Origin: Amycolatopsis solani
Lineage (GTDB): Bacteria > Actinomycetota > Actinomycetes > Mycobacteriales > Pseudonocardiaceae
Reading direction: 5' to 3'
Assembly: GCF_033441515.1 (NCBI RefSeq)
Contig: NZ_JAWQJT010000002.1
Location: 2,046,001-2,110,000, forward strand
Length of the DNA: 64,000 nt
Shown here piece after piece: positions 18,019 to 28,121 of this stretch. The number at the start of each line of letters is the position of its first letter. Position 1 is the first letter of the stretch. A program made the position numbers and the translations under genes. The notes under the pieces were generated by a model. That model was not told the DNA's origin. It made no database searches and saw only the letters and a program-made list of their open reading frames with translations.

Positions 18019-18797
18019 TGCGGACCGTGCTCGTCACCGGCGCCGGCGGCGGGATCGGCGCGGCGATCGCCGCCCGGTTCGCGGCCGCGGGCGACCGGCT
18101 CGTCCTGGCCGACCTCCGCCCGGCGGAACTGTCCACAGTGGCCGCACGGCTGGGCACCGGCGTCGTCGAGCTCCCCGGCGACCTCGCGGACGCGGAGTTC
18201 GCCGAGGGACTCGTCGAGCGGGCCGGCCCGGTCGACGTCCTCGTCAACGCGGCCGGGATCTACCCCGCCACTCCCCTGCTGGAGATGACGGCGGCCACGT
18301 GGGACCGCGTGCAGGACGTCAACGTCCGCGCCGCGCTGCTCACCACCGTCGCGTTCGGCCGCGCGCACGCGAAGGCCGGTACGCCCGGCGCGGTCGTCAA
18401 CATCTCCTCCGGCGCGGCGACCCGGGCGCGGCCCGGCGCCGCGCACTACGCGACGTCGAAGGCCGCGCTGGAGATGGCCACGAAGGCGTGCGCGGTGGAA
18501 CTCGGCCCGCACGGCGTCCGCGTGAACGCCGTCAGCCCCGGGTTCGTCACCGTGGACAGCGAGGCCAACCCGGTCACCGAGGCCTACGCGGCCGCGGTGT
18601 CGGTGAACCCGCTCGGCCGCCGCGGCGAGCCGCGGGAAGTCGCCGACGCCGTGTTCTGGCTCGCCGGTCCCGAGGCGGCGTGGATCACCGGCGCGGTCCT
18701 GCGCGTCGACGGCGGGTCCACGGCGGGCGCGGCGGGCCTGCCCCTGCACTGGACCGGGGAAACCCCGGTGCAACATGGAAAGGAAGCGCATGTCTGA
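18018..18797 (+). CDS. Short-chain dehydrogenase/reductase
   Basis: 259 residues with the classical SDR pattern: cofactor loop TGAGGGIG at 8-15, NAAG at about 77-80, catalytic Ser in NISSGA and the YATSK tetrad. Starts at the GTG that shares its G with the transporter's TAG stop. Oxidises or reduces a hydroxyl/keto group with NAD(P). Its place between a transporter and a ketopantoate-reductase-like gene suggests a second redox step in the same catabolic route. Confidence 0.82.
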   Translation: MRTVLVTGAGGGIGAAIAARFAAAGDRLVLADLRPAELSTVAARLGTGVVELPGDLADAEFAEGLVERAGPVDVLVNAAGIYPATPLLEMTAATWDRVQDVNVRAALLTTVAFGRAHAKAGTPGAVVNISSGAATRARPGAAHYATSKAALEMATKACAVELGPHGVRVNAVSPGFVTVDSEANPVTEAYAAAVSVNPLGRRGEPREVADAVFWLAGPEAAWITGAVLRVDGGSTAGAAGLPLHWTGETPVQHGKEAHV

Positions 18798-19776
18798 CCG
18801 GCGCTCGTACACCGTCGTCGGCGGCGGCGCGATCGGCGGGACGCTCGCGTTCCACCTCGCGCGCGCGGGCCACCCGGTGTCCATCGTGGACACCGACCCG
18901 GCGCACGTGGCCGCGATCGACGTCCACGGCCTCACGCTGCGCCGCCCGGACGGCGACGAAACCGTCGAGCTGCCCGCGTCCGGGCCGGCGGACGCCCCGC
19001 CGGTCCTCGGCCGGGTCCTGCTGGCGGTCAAGGCCCAGGCCACCGCGGCCGCGCTGGACTGGCTGGCGCCGCGGCTGGCGGAAGACGGCTTCGTGGTGTC
19101 CCTGCAGAACGGGCTCAACGAGCCCCTGATCGCCTCCCGCGTCGGTCCGGATCGGACGGTCGGCGCGTTCGTGAACCTGTTCGCCGACGTCGTCGGGCCC
19201 GGCGTCGTGCGCGACGGCGGCCTCGGCGCGCTGGTCGTCGGCGAGCCCGACGGCCGGATCACGCCACGGGTCGAGGAGGTCGTGGCGGACCTGCAGGCGT
19301 GGGGCCCGGCGAAGGCGACCGCCAACGTCGAGGGCTACCTGTGGGCGAAGCTCGGGTTCGGCGCGATGCTCACGACGACCGCGCTCGCCGACGCGCCGAT
19401 GGCCGACCTGATCGACCGGCACCGGCCGCTGATGCACGCGCTGACGGCCGAGGTCTTCGCCGCGGCCGGCGACCGCACGCTGGAGGCGTTCGACCAGTTC
19501 GACCCGGCGGCCTACCTGCCCGGCGCGACCGGCCGCGAGGAAGCGACCGACCGCCTGATCGCGTGGCTGCGGACCCAGCCGAAGGACCGCAGCGGCATCT
19601 GGCGGGACATCGCCGTGCGGCACCGGCCGGTCGAGGTCCACCACCACTACGCGCCCGTGCTCGCGGAAGCGCCGGTTCCGTTGCTGCGCGCGGTGCTCGC
19701 CCGGCTGCGGGACGTCGAAACCGGCGCCGTCGCGATGTCCGAAGACCACCTGACCGAACTGGAGCGAGCGCTGTGA
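18790..19776 (+). CDS. Ketopantoate reductase-like (ApbA/PanE family) dehydrogenase
   Basis: 328 residues. An N-terminal Rossmann fold (TVVGGGAIGGTLAFHLARAG) is followed by the helical PanE C-terminal domain, including QNGLNEP at about residue 115. The ATG at 18790 has AAAGGAAG upstream and overlaps the SDR gene by 8 nt. The true 2-dehydropantoate reductase works in pantothenate synthesis, but no pan genes are here and family members also reduce other 2-keto acids, so a catabolic alpha-keto/hydroxy acid dehydrogenase is more likely. Confidence 0.78.
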   Translation: MSDRRSYTVVGGGAIGGTLAFHLARAGHPVSIVDTDPAHVAAIDVHGLTLRRPDGDETVELPASGPADAPPVLGRVLLAVKAQATAAALDWLAPRLAEDGFVVSLQNGLNEPLIASRVGPDRTVGAFVNLFADVVGPGVVRDGGLGALVVGEPDGRITPRVEEVVADLQAWGPAKATANVEGYLWAKLGFGAMLTTTALADAPMADLIDRHRPLMHALTAEVFAAAGDRTLEAFDQFDPAAYLPGATGREEATDRLIAWLRTQPKDRSGIWRDIAVRHRPVEVHHHYAPVLAEAPVPLLRAVLARLRDVETGAVAMSEDHLTELERAL

Positions 19777-20915
19777 TCCGGGAACTGCACGAGTGGGTGC
19801 GCGCGCACCGCGACGACCTCGTCGCCGACATCGCCGCCTACGTCGGCATCGAGACGCCCAGTGACGACAAGTCCGCTTTGGACCGTGGACTGTCCTGGGT
19901 GGACGGCTGGCTGCGCGAGCGGCTCGGCCCTCCCGAGCACGTCCGGGACGTCGACGGCGGGCCGTACGGCGACGTCAAGGTCTACGACTTCGCCGGCACC
20001 GGCGAGCCGGTGCTGCTGCTCTGCCACTACGACACCGTGTGGCCGCTGGGCACGCTGGCGGAATGGCCGTTCACCGTGGACGGCGACCGCGCGACCGGGC
20101 CGGGGATCTTCGACATGAAGTCGGGCCTGGTGCACGCGGTGTGGGCGCTGCGCGCGCTCGACGCCGCCGGGCTCCCCCGCCCCGCCGTGCGGCTGGTCCT
20201 CAACGGCGACGAGGAGATCGGCAGCCCGGCGTCGCGGCCGGTGATCGAGGAGGCCGCCGCGGGCACCCGCGCCACGCTGGTGTTCGAGGCCAGCGCCGAC
20301 GGCGCGGTGAAGACCGCGCGCAAGGGCGTCGGCATCTTCCGGGTCCGCGCGACGGGCGTCGAGGCGCACGCGGGCCTCGACCCGGCGAAGGGCGCGAGCG
20401 CGATCGACGAACTGGCGCGGGCGATCCTGACGCTGCACGGACTGTCCGATCCGGAAGCCGGCACGACGGTCAACGTCGGCGTGATCGAGGGCGGCACCCG
20501 CACCAACGTGATCGCGGGCGCGGCGTCCGGCGAGATCGACGTCCGCGTGTCGAGCGAGGCGGAGGCCGCGCGCGTCGACGCGGGCCTGGCGGCGCTCAAG
20601 GCCCACGACCCGCGGGCGTCGCTCACGATCGAAGGCGGCTGGAACCGGCCGGTGATGGAACGCTCGGCCGCCATCGCGCAGGTGTACGAGCTGGCGCGCG
20701 AAGAGGCGGCGGAGCTGGGCGTCACGCTGAGGGAGTGTTCGGTGGGCGGCGCGAGCGACGGCAACTTCGCGGCCGCACTGGGCCACCCGGTCCTCGACGG
20801 CTTCGGCGCGGTCGGCGACGGCGCGCACGCGCGCCACGAGCACATCAGCATCGAGGGCACACTGGAGCGCACCGCCCTCGCGGCGGCCGTCCTGCACCGC
20901 CTGGCCGCCGGGTAG
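19773..20915 (+). CDS. M20-family metallopeptidase, glutamate carboxypeptidase (CPG2)-like
   Basis: 380 residues. Zinc-binding signatures of the CPG2/ArgE/DapE group are complete: LLLCHYDTVWPLG (His and Asp), GIFDMKSG (bridging Asp), NGDEEIGS (catalytic and ligand Glu) and ARHEHIS near the C-terminus (His). A lid dimerisation domain lies between (GVEAHAGLDP). Such enzymes hydrolyse N-acyl or peptide bonds to release an amino acid. GTG start overlaps the previous stop (GTGA). As last gene of the operon it may finish hydrolysis of an acyl-amino acid made by the NodB-fold enzyme. Confidence 0.85.
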   Translation: MIRELHEWVRAHRDDLVADIAAYVGIETPSDDKSALDRGLSWVDGWLRERLGPPEHVRDVDGGPYGDVKVYDFAGTGEPVLLLCHYDTVWPLGTLAEWPFTVDGDRATGPGIFDMKSGLVHAVWALRALDAAGLPRPAVRLVLNGDEEIGSPASRPVIEEAAAGTRATLVFEASADGAVKTARKGVGIFRVRATGVEAHAGLDPAKGASAIDELARAILTLHGLSDPEAGTTVNVGVIEGGTRTNVIAGAASGEIDVRVSSEAEAARVDAGLAALKAHDPRASLTIEGGWNRPVMERSAAIAQVYELAREEAAELGVTLRECSVGGASDGNFAAALGHPVLDGFGAVGDGAHARHEHISIEGTLERTALAAAVLHRLAAG

Positions 20916-20926
20916 CCGGCCGCGAT

Positions 20927-20979
20927 GTCTTGAATGACTCATTCAGGTCCTCGGAGGTCCTGAATGAGTCATTCAAGAC
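20927..20979. repeat. Inverted repeat, TTGAATGA(C/G)TCATTCA family, copy 1
   Basis: Arms at 20927-20947 (GTCTTGAATGACTCATTCAGG) and 20959-20979 are exact reverse complements, 21 bp, with an 11-nt loop. It lies between the convergent M20 and fprB genes, where it can terminate both transcripts. Each arm is itself almost palindromic. A second copy is at 31819-31871. Confidence 0.75.
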
Positions 20980-21024
20980 CTCGGCGAGCGAACCACCGCA
21001 CCTCTGCCGGGGTGAAGGTCCCCG

Positions 21025-22482
<1,458 letters not shown>

Positions 22483-22483
22483 G

Positions 22484-23386
22484 TCAGATCAGGTTCGCGC
22501 GCTTGTAGAACCACAGCGACGGCTTGGTCAGCAGCCCGGCCGAGTGCAGGAACTCCATCAGCCCGGAGCAGCTCGAGCGCAGCATCGACTTGTGGTGCTC
22601 GTTCGCCTTGGCCTCGCGCCGCGCCCGCTTGCCGTCCAGCCCGGCGTTCTCGTAGACCTTGGCGTTCACCATGCTGGTGACGATGAAGTAGGACGCGACC
22701 GCGACGACGAAGCCGTTGATCTGGCGGCGCAGCCAGCCCGCGCCCTTGAGCCGCTCGCGGGTTTCCTCGCGGGCGAACTTCATGTGCCGCGACTCCTCGA
22801 CCACGTGGATGTTGTTGATGGTCCGCACGAACGGGACCACCCGCTCGTCGCGCATCCAGTCGCGCTGCATGACGTCGAGGACCTCTTCGGCGACGAGGAT
22901 CGCCGCGTAAGCGGCCTCCCCGGTCGCGGTGGCCTTGAAGACCCGGCCCAGCTCGACGACGAACCGGCGCGGCCGGTACGCGGGCGCCCGCAGTTTCGCG
23001 GCGCCGCGGGCGAACATGATCGAGTGGCGGCACTCGTCGGCGATTTCGGTCAGCGCCCACTGGAACGCCGGGTCGGTGGGGTCCTTGGCGTAGAAGTCGC
23101 GCAAGACCATCTGCTGGAGGATCATCTCGAACCAGATCCCGGTGCTCGCCACCGACGCCGCCTCGTGGCGGGTCAGCTCGCGCTGCTGCTCGGGAGTCAT
23201 GTCCGCCCAGTAGGAGGTTCCGTAGAGCGTGCTCCACTCCGGGCTCGCGCCGTGGTAACCCGTGTCCAGCGGGGTTTCCCAGTCGACCTCCTTGACGGGG
23301 TCGTAGGAGAGCTGCTCCGACGAGTCGAGCAGGCGCCGCGCCACGGTCTCCCGGTCCGACACGCCCGCTTCGCCGATGCTCGTCAT
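22484..23386 (-). CDS. AurF-like diiron oxygenase
   Basis: 300 residues, ferritin-like four-helix bundle. Diiron ligands fit the AurF family (p-aminobenzoate N-oxygenase): ExxxH-type motifs TRHEAASVAS, EIADECRHS and VVEESRHMKF. AurF proteins insert oxygen into amines or aliphatic carbons. GAGGAGG is 7 nt before the ATG. It is first in a two-gene operon with the ferredoxin/reductase fusion fprB, an apparent dedicated electron supply; the homologous pair in M. tuberculosis is Rv0885-Rv0886. Substrate unknown. Confidence 0.8.
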   Translation of the reverse strand: MTSIGEAGVSDRETVARRLLDSSEQLSYDPVKEVDWETPLDTGYHGASPEWSTLYGTSYWADMTPEQQRELTRHEAASVASTGIWFEMILQQMVLRDFYAKDPTDPAFQWALTEIADECRHSIMFARGAAKLRAPAYRPRRFVVELGRVFKATATGEAAYAAILVAEEVLDVMQRDWMRDERVVPFVRTINNIHVVEESRHMKFAREETRERLKGAGWLRRQINGFVVAVASYFIVTSMVNAKVYENAGLDGKRARREAKANEHHKSMLRSSCSGLMEFLHSAGLLTKPSLWFYKRANLI

Positions 23387-23421
23387 GGCCGACCTCCTCG
23401 TCAGGTGTTACCGAAGTTCAC

Positions 23422-23438
23422 TGTTACCAACCGTAACA
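23422..23438. promoter_or_regulatory. Operator-like dyad before the AurF-fprB operon
   Basis: TGTTAC and GTAACA flank a 5-nt spacer, a perfect 6-bp dyad 36 nt before the AurF-like start, in a locally AT-rich stretch. A partial third copy (TGTTACC at 23406) lies nearer the gene. This is the form of a TetR/MarR-type operator; the regulator is not encoded next to it. Confidence 0.5.
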
Positions 23439-23492
23439 CATACCGCCCCGCCCGCCAGTGGGCATCTGAGTGAACAGTTGTACACTCAGCGG

Positions 23493-25022
23493 GTGAAACC
23501 GCTGCCGTACGGCTCGGGGCTGCTCGGCCCGCTGGACCAGAACGTCACGGCGTTGCGACGGCGGGTCCAGCGCCTGCTCACGGCCGCCCTGATCGCCACC
23601 AACGTCATCGGCGCCCTGGTCGTGGTCGGGCTCGCGGCGCTGCTCATGCCCGCGCCCGGCATGTCGGGCGAGCTGGTGCGCGTGACGGCGATCGCGGTCC
23701 CGGTGTACGTCGTTTCCGCGGTCGTCGTCGGCACGCTGTGGGGCACCGGCGGAGCGCTGCGGACGCTGCGCTGGGCGGCCGAGGGACGCCGTCCCACCGA
23801 CGCCGAACGCACCGCGAGCCTGCGCGTCCCGCTGCGGCTGACCGTGGTGCAGGCCGTGCTGTGGGGCGTCGCGACGCTGGTGTTCGGCGGGCTCGCGGCG
23901 CTCGTCCAGCCGTCGGTCGTGCTGACCGAGCTCCTGGTCGTCGCGTTCGCCGCCGTTGTCGTCTGCGCGATCGCCTACCTGTTCGGCGAGTTCGCGTTGC
24001 GGCCGTACGCGGCGCTGGCGCTGGCGGGCACGACGCCGCCGCGCCCGGTCACCGGCGGCGTCAACCTGCGGATGCTGCTGTTCTGGTGCCTGGGCACCGG
24101 GGTGCCGGTGGCCGGGCTGGTGGTCACCGCGGTGCTGGCCTGGGTCCGCGGCGACGTCTCGACCACCAAGCTGGCCGTGTCGGTGATCGCGCTCGGGCTG
24201 GTCGTGCTGTGCTTCGGCCTGCTGGTCACGGTGTTCACCGCCCGTGCGGTGGTGAACCCGATCACCTCGGTCCAGGACGCGCTGGGCCGCGTCCGGGCCG
24301 GCGACTTCGCCGTGGAAATCCCGGTCTACGACGGCACCGAGCTCGGCCTGCTGCAGGCAGGGTTCAACGGGATGGCGGCCGGGCTGGCCGAGCGCGAGCG
24401 GCTGCGCGACCTGTTCGGCAGGCACGTCGGGCACGAAGTCGCGGTCGAGGCCATGCGGACGGCCACCGAGCTGGGCGGCACGGTGCGGACGGTGTCGGTG
24501 CTGTTCGTCGACCTCGTCGGCTCGACGGCGCTGGCCGCGAGCCGCCCGCCCGAAGAGGTCGTCGACCTGCTCAACCGGTTCTTCGCGGTGGTGGTCGACG
24601 AGGTCGACCGGCACCACGGGCTGGTCAACAAGTTCGTCGGCGACGCCGCGCTCGCCGTCTTCGGGGCCCCGGCCCCGCTCGGTGACCACGCGACGTGCGC
24701 GCTCGCCGCCGGCCGCGCGATCGCCCGCCGCCTGGCCGCGGAGGTCCCGGACGGCCCGGCCGGCATCGGCGTGGCGACCGGCGACGCGGTCGCGGGCAAC
24801 GTCGGCGACCCGCGCCGCTTCGAGTACACGGTGATCGGCGACCCGGTCAACGAAGCCGCCCGGCTGACCGAGCTGGCGAAGAACGCACCCGCCCGCCTCC
24901 TGGCCTCCTGGACGGCGGTCGAATCCGCCACGGAGACCGAAGCGGCCCAGTGGGTGGCGAAGGAGGAAGTGGTGCTGCGCGGCCGCTCCCGCCCCACGAC
25001 GCTCGCCTCGCCGAGGTCTTAG
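23493..25022 (+). CDS. Membrane-bound class III adenylate cyclase with HAMP domain
   Basis: 509 residues: six membrane segments (about 20-250), a HAMP linker (about 255-310) and a C-terminal class III cyclase domain. Catalytic residues are present: metal-binding Asp340 (FVDLVGST) and Asp384 (FVGDAAL), substrate-specifying Lys380, and transition-state Asn453 and Arg457 (NEAARL). This is the layout of mycobacterial Rv1318c/Rv1319c/Rv1320c/Rv3645. It makes cAMP in response to an unknown membrane signal. The GTG at 23493 has no good Shine-Dalgarno, so translation may be leaderless. Its stop overlaps the convergent dehydrogenase stop by 4 nt. Confidence 0.88.
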   Translation: MKPLPYGSGLLGPLDQNVTALRRRVQRLLTAALIATNVIGALVVVGLAALLMPAPGMSGELVRVTAIAVPVYVVSAVVVGTLWGTGGALRTLRWAAEGRRPTDAERTASLRVPLRLTVVQAVLWGVATLVFGGLAALVQPSVVLTELLVVAFAAVVVCAIAYLFGEFALRPYAALALAGTTPPRPVTGGVNLRMLLFWCLGTGVPVAGLVVTAVLAWVRGDVSTTKLAVSVIALGLVVLCFGLLVTVFTARAVVNPITSVQDALGRVRAGDFAVEIPVYDGTELGLLQAGFNGMAAGLAERERLRDLFGRHVGHEVAVEAMRTATELGGTVRTVSVLFVDLVGSTALAASRPPEEVVDLLNRFFAVVVDEVDRHHGLVNKFVGDAALAVFGAPAPLGDHATCALAAGRAIARRLAAEVPDGPAGIGVATGDAVAGNVGDPRRFEYTVIGDPVNEAARLTELAKNAPARLLASWTAVESATETEAAQWVAKEEVVLRGRSRPTTLASPRS

Positions 25023-26032
25023 CGGCGCGGGTCGATGTGGACCTTCGGGCCGGCGCCGCCGATCCGCTCCCCCGCCAGCACCGCGCCCACGCCGTCGAGG
25101 CCGACGGTCGCCCCCACCAGCGGGCGCGGGTCGACCGCTCCGCTCGCGTACGCCTCGATCGCCTCGGCCAGGCCGGGTGACGCCGACAGGACGCCCACGG
25201 CCGTGACGTCCTTGAACACCAGCGCACGCGTGTCCACCCGGCTGGGGCCGCCCGACAGGCCGATGCAGACGACGCGGCCGGCGGGCTCCACGAGGTCCAC
25301 GGCGAGCGCGGGCGCGTCCGCCGCGCCGGTCGCGTCGACGACCGCGTCGAAGGGCAGGTCCGGCAGCGTGTCGCGGGTCCAGACGCCCGTGAAGCCGAGG
25401 CCGCGGGCGAAGTCCAGCGCGGCCACGCCCATGAGGTGCACCTCGGCACCCGCGGCCCGCAGGAACATCGCCGTCAGCAGCCCGATCGTCCCCGGCCCGA
25501 GCACCAGCACCCGGTCCCCGGGGCCGGCTTGCGCCGCCTTCGCCGCGCGCAGGGCGTTGCCGCCCGGTTCGACGAGCGCGCCCAGCACGGCGTCGACGCT
25601 GTCCGGCAACGCGTGCAGCGACCACGCCGGGACGGCGAGCCGCTCCGCCAGCGCCCCGGGCCGGCCACCGCGGATGCCGACTTCCTCTCGCTGCTCGCAG
25701 GTGTGCTGGTGGCCCCGGCGGCACCGGCGGCAGGTCCGGTCGCCGAGCATCGTGTCACCCATGACCCGGCGGCCGAGCCAGGCGGGGTCGACGCCGTCCC
25801 CGACCGCCGAGACCGTGCCCGCCCATTCGTGCCCGAGCCGCATCGGGTAGGCGGCGTGGCCGTCGTGCAGGTACGGCATTTCGCCGGTGAAGAACTCGAC
25901 GTCGGTGCCGCAGACGCCGGCCCGTTCGACGTCGACGACGACCTCACCCGGCACCGCCACCGGCGAGGGCACCTCCCGCACGGAGTACTCCCGGGGCCCG
26001 GTGAGCACGAACGCCCGCATGATCGAAGACAT
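25019..26032 (-). CDS. Zinc-dependent medium-chain alcohol dehydrogenase
   Basis: 337 residues of the MDR superfamily, threonine/sorbitol dehydrogenase-like. Catalytic zinc site: GVCGTD and GHEWAG. NAD site: VLVLGPGTIGLL. The structural-zinc loop (DRTCRRCRRGHQHTC) keeps three of the usual four cysteines, with Asp in the first place. Start chosen at ATG 26032; an inner ATG at 26020 is possible. It probably oxidises a polyol or secondary alcohol; context gives no further clue. Divergent from the protease-nuclease gene across a 151-nt gap carrying two dyads. Confidence 0.82.
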   Translation of the reverse strand: MSSIMRAFVLTGPREYSVREVPSPVAVPGEVVVDVERAGVCGTDVEFFTGEMPYLHDGHAAYPMRLGHEWAGTVSAVGDGVDPAWLGRRVMGDTMLGDRTCRRCRRGHQHTCEQREEVGIRGGRPGALAERLAVPAWSLHALPDSVDAVLGALVEPGGNALRAAKAAQAGPGDRVLVLGPGTIGLLTAMFLRAAGAEVHLMGVAALDFARGLGFTGVWTRDTLPDLPFDAVVDATGAADAPALAVDLVEPAGRVVCIGLSGGPSRVDTRALVFKDVTAVGVLSASPGLAEAIEAYASGAVDPRPLVGATVGLDGVGAVLAGERIGGAGPKVHIDPRR

Positions 26033-26078
26033 GCTGCATGCTCGCACGCCGCCGCCGATCCTTTCGCGGGTGGTTATT

Positions 26079-26102
26079 TTCTCCATTTCCCGAAATGGAG
26101 AA
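26079..26102. promoter_or_regulatory. Perfect 11-bp dyad in the dehydrogenase / protease-nuclease gap
   Basis: TTCTCCATTTC and GAAATGGAGAA are exact reverse complements separated by CC. The AT-rich dyad stands out sharply from its GC-rich surroundings and lies 46 nt before the dehydrogenase start and 81 nt before the protease-nuclease start. It looks like a regulator-binding site rather than a terminator, since both flanking genes point away from it. Confidence 0.6.
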
Positions 26103-26128
26103 AGAATGAATCGATGGAATTCGGGTAA

Positions 26129-26147
26129 CGCATTCCGGGCGAATGCG
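26129..26147. promoter_or_regulatory. Perfect 7-bp dyad upstream of the protease-nuclease gene
   Basis: CGCATTC and GAATGCG flank CGGGC. It sits 36 nt before the chosen GTG start of the protease-nuclease gene and 26 nt after the larger dyad. TAACGC occurs both just before it and just after it. It is a second candidate operator for the same gene. Confidence 0.45.
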
Positions 26148-26183
26148 ACTAACGCGGTGATCGCGTTTCGTCCGGGAGGCACC

Positions 26184-28121
26184 GTGGACGTCAAGACCGA
26201 ACGGCCGTCCGAGCAGCAGGAGGCCGCCGCCGCGCGGGCCGGGCGGCGCGCCGCCGAACGCCGGGCCAAGATCTCACTGCTCCGCACCCCCGGCGGGATC
26301 GCCAAGGCCGACGAGCCCGGCCGCGTGGCCACCCGGATCGACCGGCTCGCCCGCTACCACCCCGACGTGCGCCCGGTCAGCCCGGCGGCGATCGCGGCCG
26401 GGGACCCCGCGGCGATGGCGGCCGCGGGCGCGATCCTCGAACGGATCATCCTGACCGACGACACCCTCGGCGTCGGCTACCTCGAAGGCGGCGTCCGGGC
26501 CGCGTCGGCCGTGGGCCGGGTGAACATCCGCGACGAGCACGGCCGGCTCACCGGCTACGGGACCGGGTCGCTGGTGTCGCCGGAACTGCTGCTCACCAAC
26601 CACCACGTGCTGCCCGACGCGGCGACGGCCGGGTTCAGCGTGATCGAATTCGACTACCAGGACGGCGCCGACGGCCTGCCCCGGCCGGTGCACGCGTTCC
26701 GGCTGGACCCCGGCCGGTTCTTCGCCGCCGACGAGGACCTCGACTTCGCGCTCGTGGCCGTGCACGCCTCGGCCGAAGAACTGAGCGGCTTCGGGTTCAA
26801 CCGGCTGATCGGCACCGAGGGCAAGGCGATCGTCGGCGACTTCGTCACCATCGTCCAGCACCCGAAGGGCGAGAAGAAGAAGGTCGCGCTGCGGGAGAAC
26901 CGCGTGGTCGATGTGCTGGAGCAGTTCCTGCACTACGAGACCGACACCGAACCCGGGTCGTCGGGCTCGCCGGTGTTCAACGACCAGTGGGAGGTCGTGG
27001 CGCTGCACCACGCGAGCGTCCCCACCGGCGACCACGCCGAGCTCGGCCGCTTCATCAACGAAGGCATCCGGGTCAGCAAGCTGCTGGCCTTCCTGCGCGG
27101 CAAGCAGTTCACCGCCGGCGAGCAGGCCCTCGTCGACCGGCTGTCCACCCGCGCCGAGCGCACGGCACCGGCGGCCGGCGACGGCGGGCCGCGGGTGCTC
27201 ACCCTGACGATGCCGGTCGACATCCGGCTGCGCGCCGAACCGGCGGCCGCCGCACCGGAGACCGGCCGGATCGACCCGGACTACTCGAACCGGGAGGGCT
27301 ACGACCCGGCTTTCCTCGGGCCCGAGGTGCCGCTGCCGGCGCTGCCCGAGGCCCTCGTGCCGCTGGCCGCGATCAACCGGCAGGCCACCGCCGAGCCGCG
27401 GTACGTCCTGCCGTACCACCACTTCAGCGTCGTCCTGCACAAGGAGCGGCGGCTCGCGCTGTTCACCGCGGTCAACATCGACGGGCGCGCCAGCCGGGCG
27501 TTGCGCCGCGAGGCCGACCACTGGTCGCTGGACCCGCGGGTCGAGGAGAGCGAACAGGTCGGCGAGGAGATCTACCGGGCCAACCCGCTCGACCGCGGCC
27601 ACCTCGTCCGCCGCCTCGACCCGGCGTGGGGCGCGACGGAGGCGATCGCCCAGCTCGGCAACGACGACACGTTCCACTTCACGAACTGTTCGCCGCAGCA
27701 CAAGGACTTCAACCAGAACAAGACCACGTGGGCCGGGCTCGAGGACTACGTGCTGAACAACGCGGCCAACCACGACCTCAAGGTCACCGTGCTCACCGGC
27801 CCGGTCCTCGCCGAGGACGACGACCGCTACCGCGGTGTCCAGTTGCCGCGTCAGTTCTGGAAAGTCGTCGCGATGGTGAAGGCCGGCGGCACCCTCTCGG
27901 CGACGGCGTACCTGCTGAGCCAGGAGGAACTGATCAAGGGCCTGGAGGCCGAGGGCGAGTTCAGCTACGGCGCGTACCGCACGTACCAGGTCCCGGTCCG
28001 CCGCATCGCCGACCTGACCGGACTGTCGTTCGGCGAGCTGCCGGACGCGGATCCCTTGGAGCGCCTGGAATCCACGGGCGAGGTGCGCGAGATCGGCGGA
28101 CCGGACGACCTAGTGCTCTGA
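26184..28121 (+). CDS. Trypsin-like serine protease fused to DNA/RNA non-specific endonuclease
   Basis: 645 residues from GTG 26184 (GGGAGG 4 nt upstream); an in-frame ATG at 26106 would add an AT-rich stretch overlapping a dyad and is less likely. No signal peptide. Residues 1-110 are a helical, charged region. About 120-300 is a V8/trypsin-like protease with His141 (LLTNHHVL), Asp187 (DLDFAL) and Ser260 (EPGSSGSP). About 400-615 is a His-Me finger nuclease of the NUC1/Serratia type with DRGHLVRR (general base His473) and NCSPQHKDFNQN for metal binding. Both catalytic sets look intact. Proteolysis could unleash the nuclease, as in some bacterial suicide effectors; this is inference. Confidence 0.85.
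   Translation: MDVKTERPSEQQEAAAARAGRRAAERRAKISLLRTPGGIAKADEPGRVATRIDRLARYHPDVRPVSPAAIAAGDPAAMAAAGAILERIILTDDTLGVGYLEGGVRAASAVGRVNIRDEHGRLTGYGTGSLVSPELLLTNHHVLPDAATAGFSVIEFDYQDGADGLPRPVHAFRLDPGRFFAADEDLDFALVAVHASAEELSGFGFNRLIGTEGKAIVGDFVTIVQHPKGEKKKVALRENRVVDVLEQFLHYETDTEPGSSGSPVFNDQWEVVALHHASVPTGDHAELGRFINEGIRVSKLLAFLRGKQFTAGEQALVDRLSTRAERTAPAAGDGGPRVLTLTMPVDIRLRAEPAAAAPETGRIDPDYSNREGYDPAFLGPEVPLPALPEALVPLAAINRQATAEPRYVLPYHHFSVVLHKERRLALFTAVNIDGRASRALRREADHWSLDPRVEESEQVGEEIYRANPLDRGHLVRRLDPAWGATEAIAQLGNDDTFHFTNCSPQHKDFNQNKTTWAGLEDYVLNNAANHDLKVTVLTGPVLAEDDDRYRGVQLPRQFWKVVAMVKAGGTLSATAYLLSQEELIKGLEAEGEFSYGAYRTYQVPVRRIADLTGLSFGELPDADPLERLESTGEVREIGGPDDLVL

Noticed and set aside
18790..19776. Pantothenate-pathway ketopantoate reductase (panE)
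   Set aside because: No panB, panC or panD nearby, and the gene is embedded by overlaps in a catabolic operon.
26106..26183. Longer start (ATG 26106) for the protease-nuclease, with its own GGAG
   Set aside because: The added stretch is AT-rich, contains the CGCATTC dyad and lacks the codon bias of the gene; GTG 26184 follows GGGAGG. Still possible.
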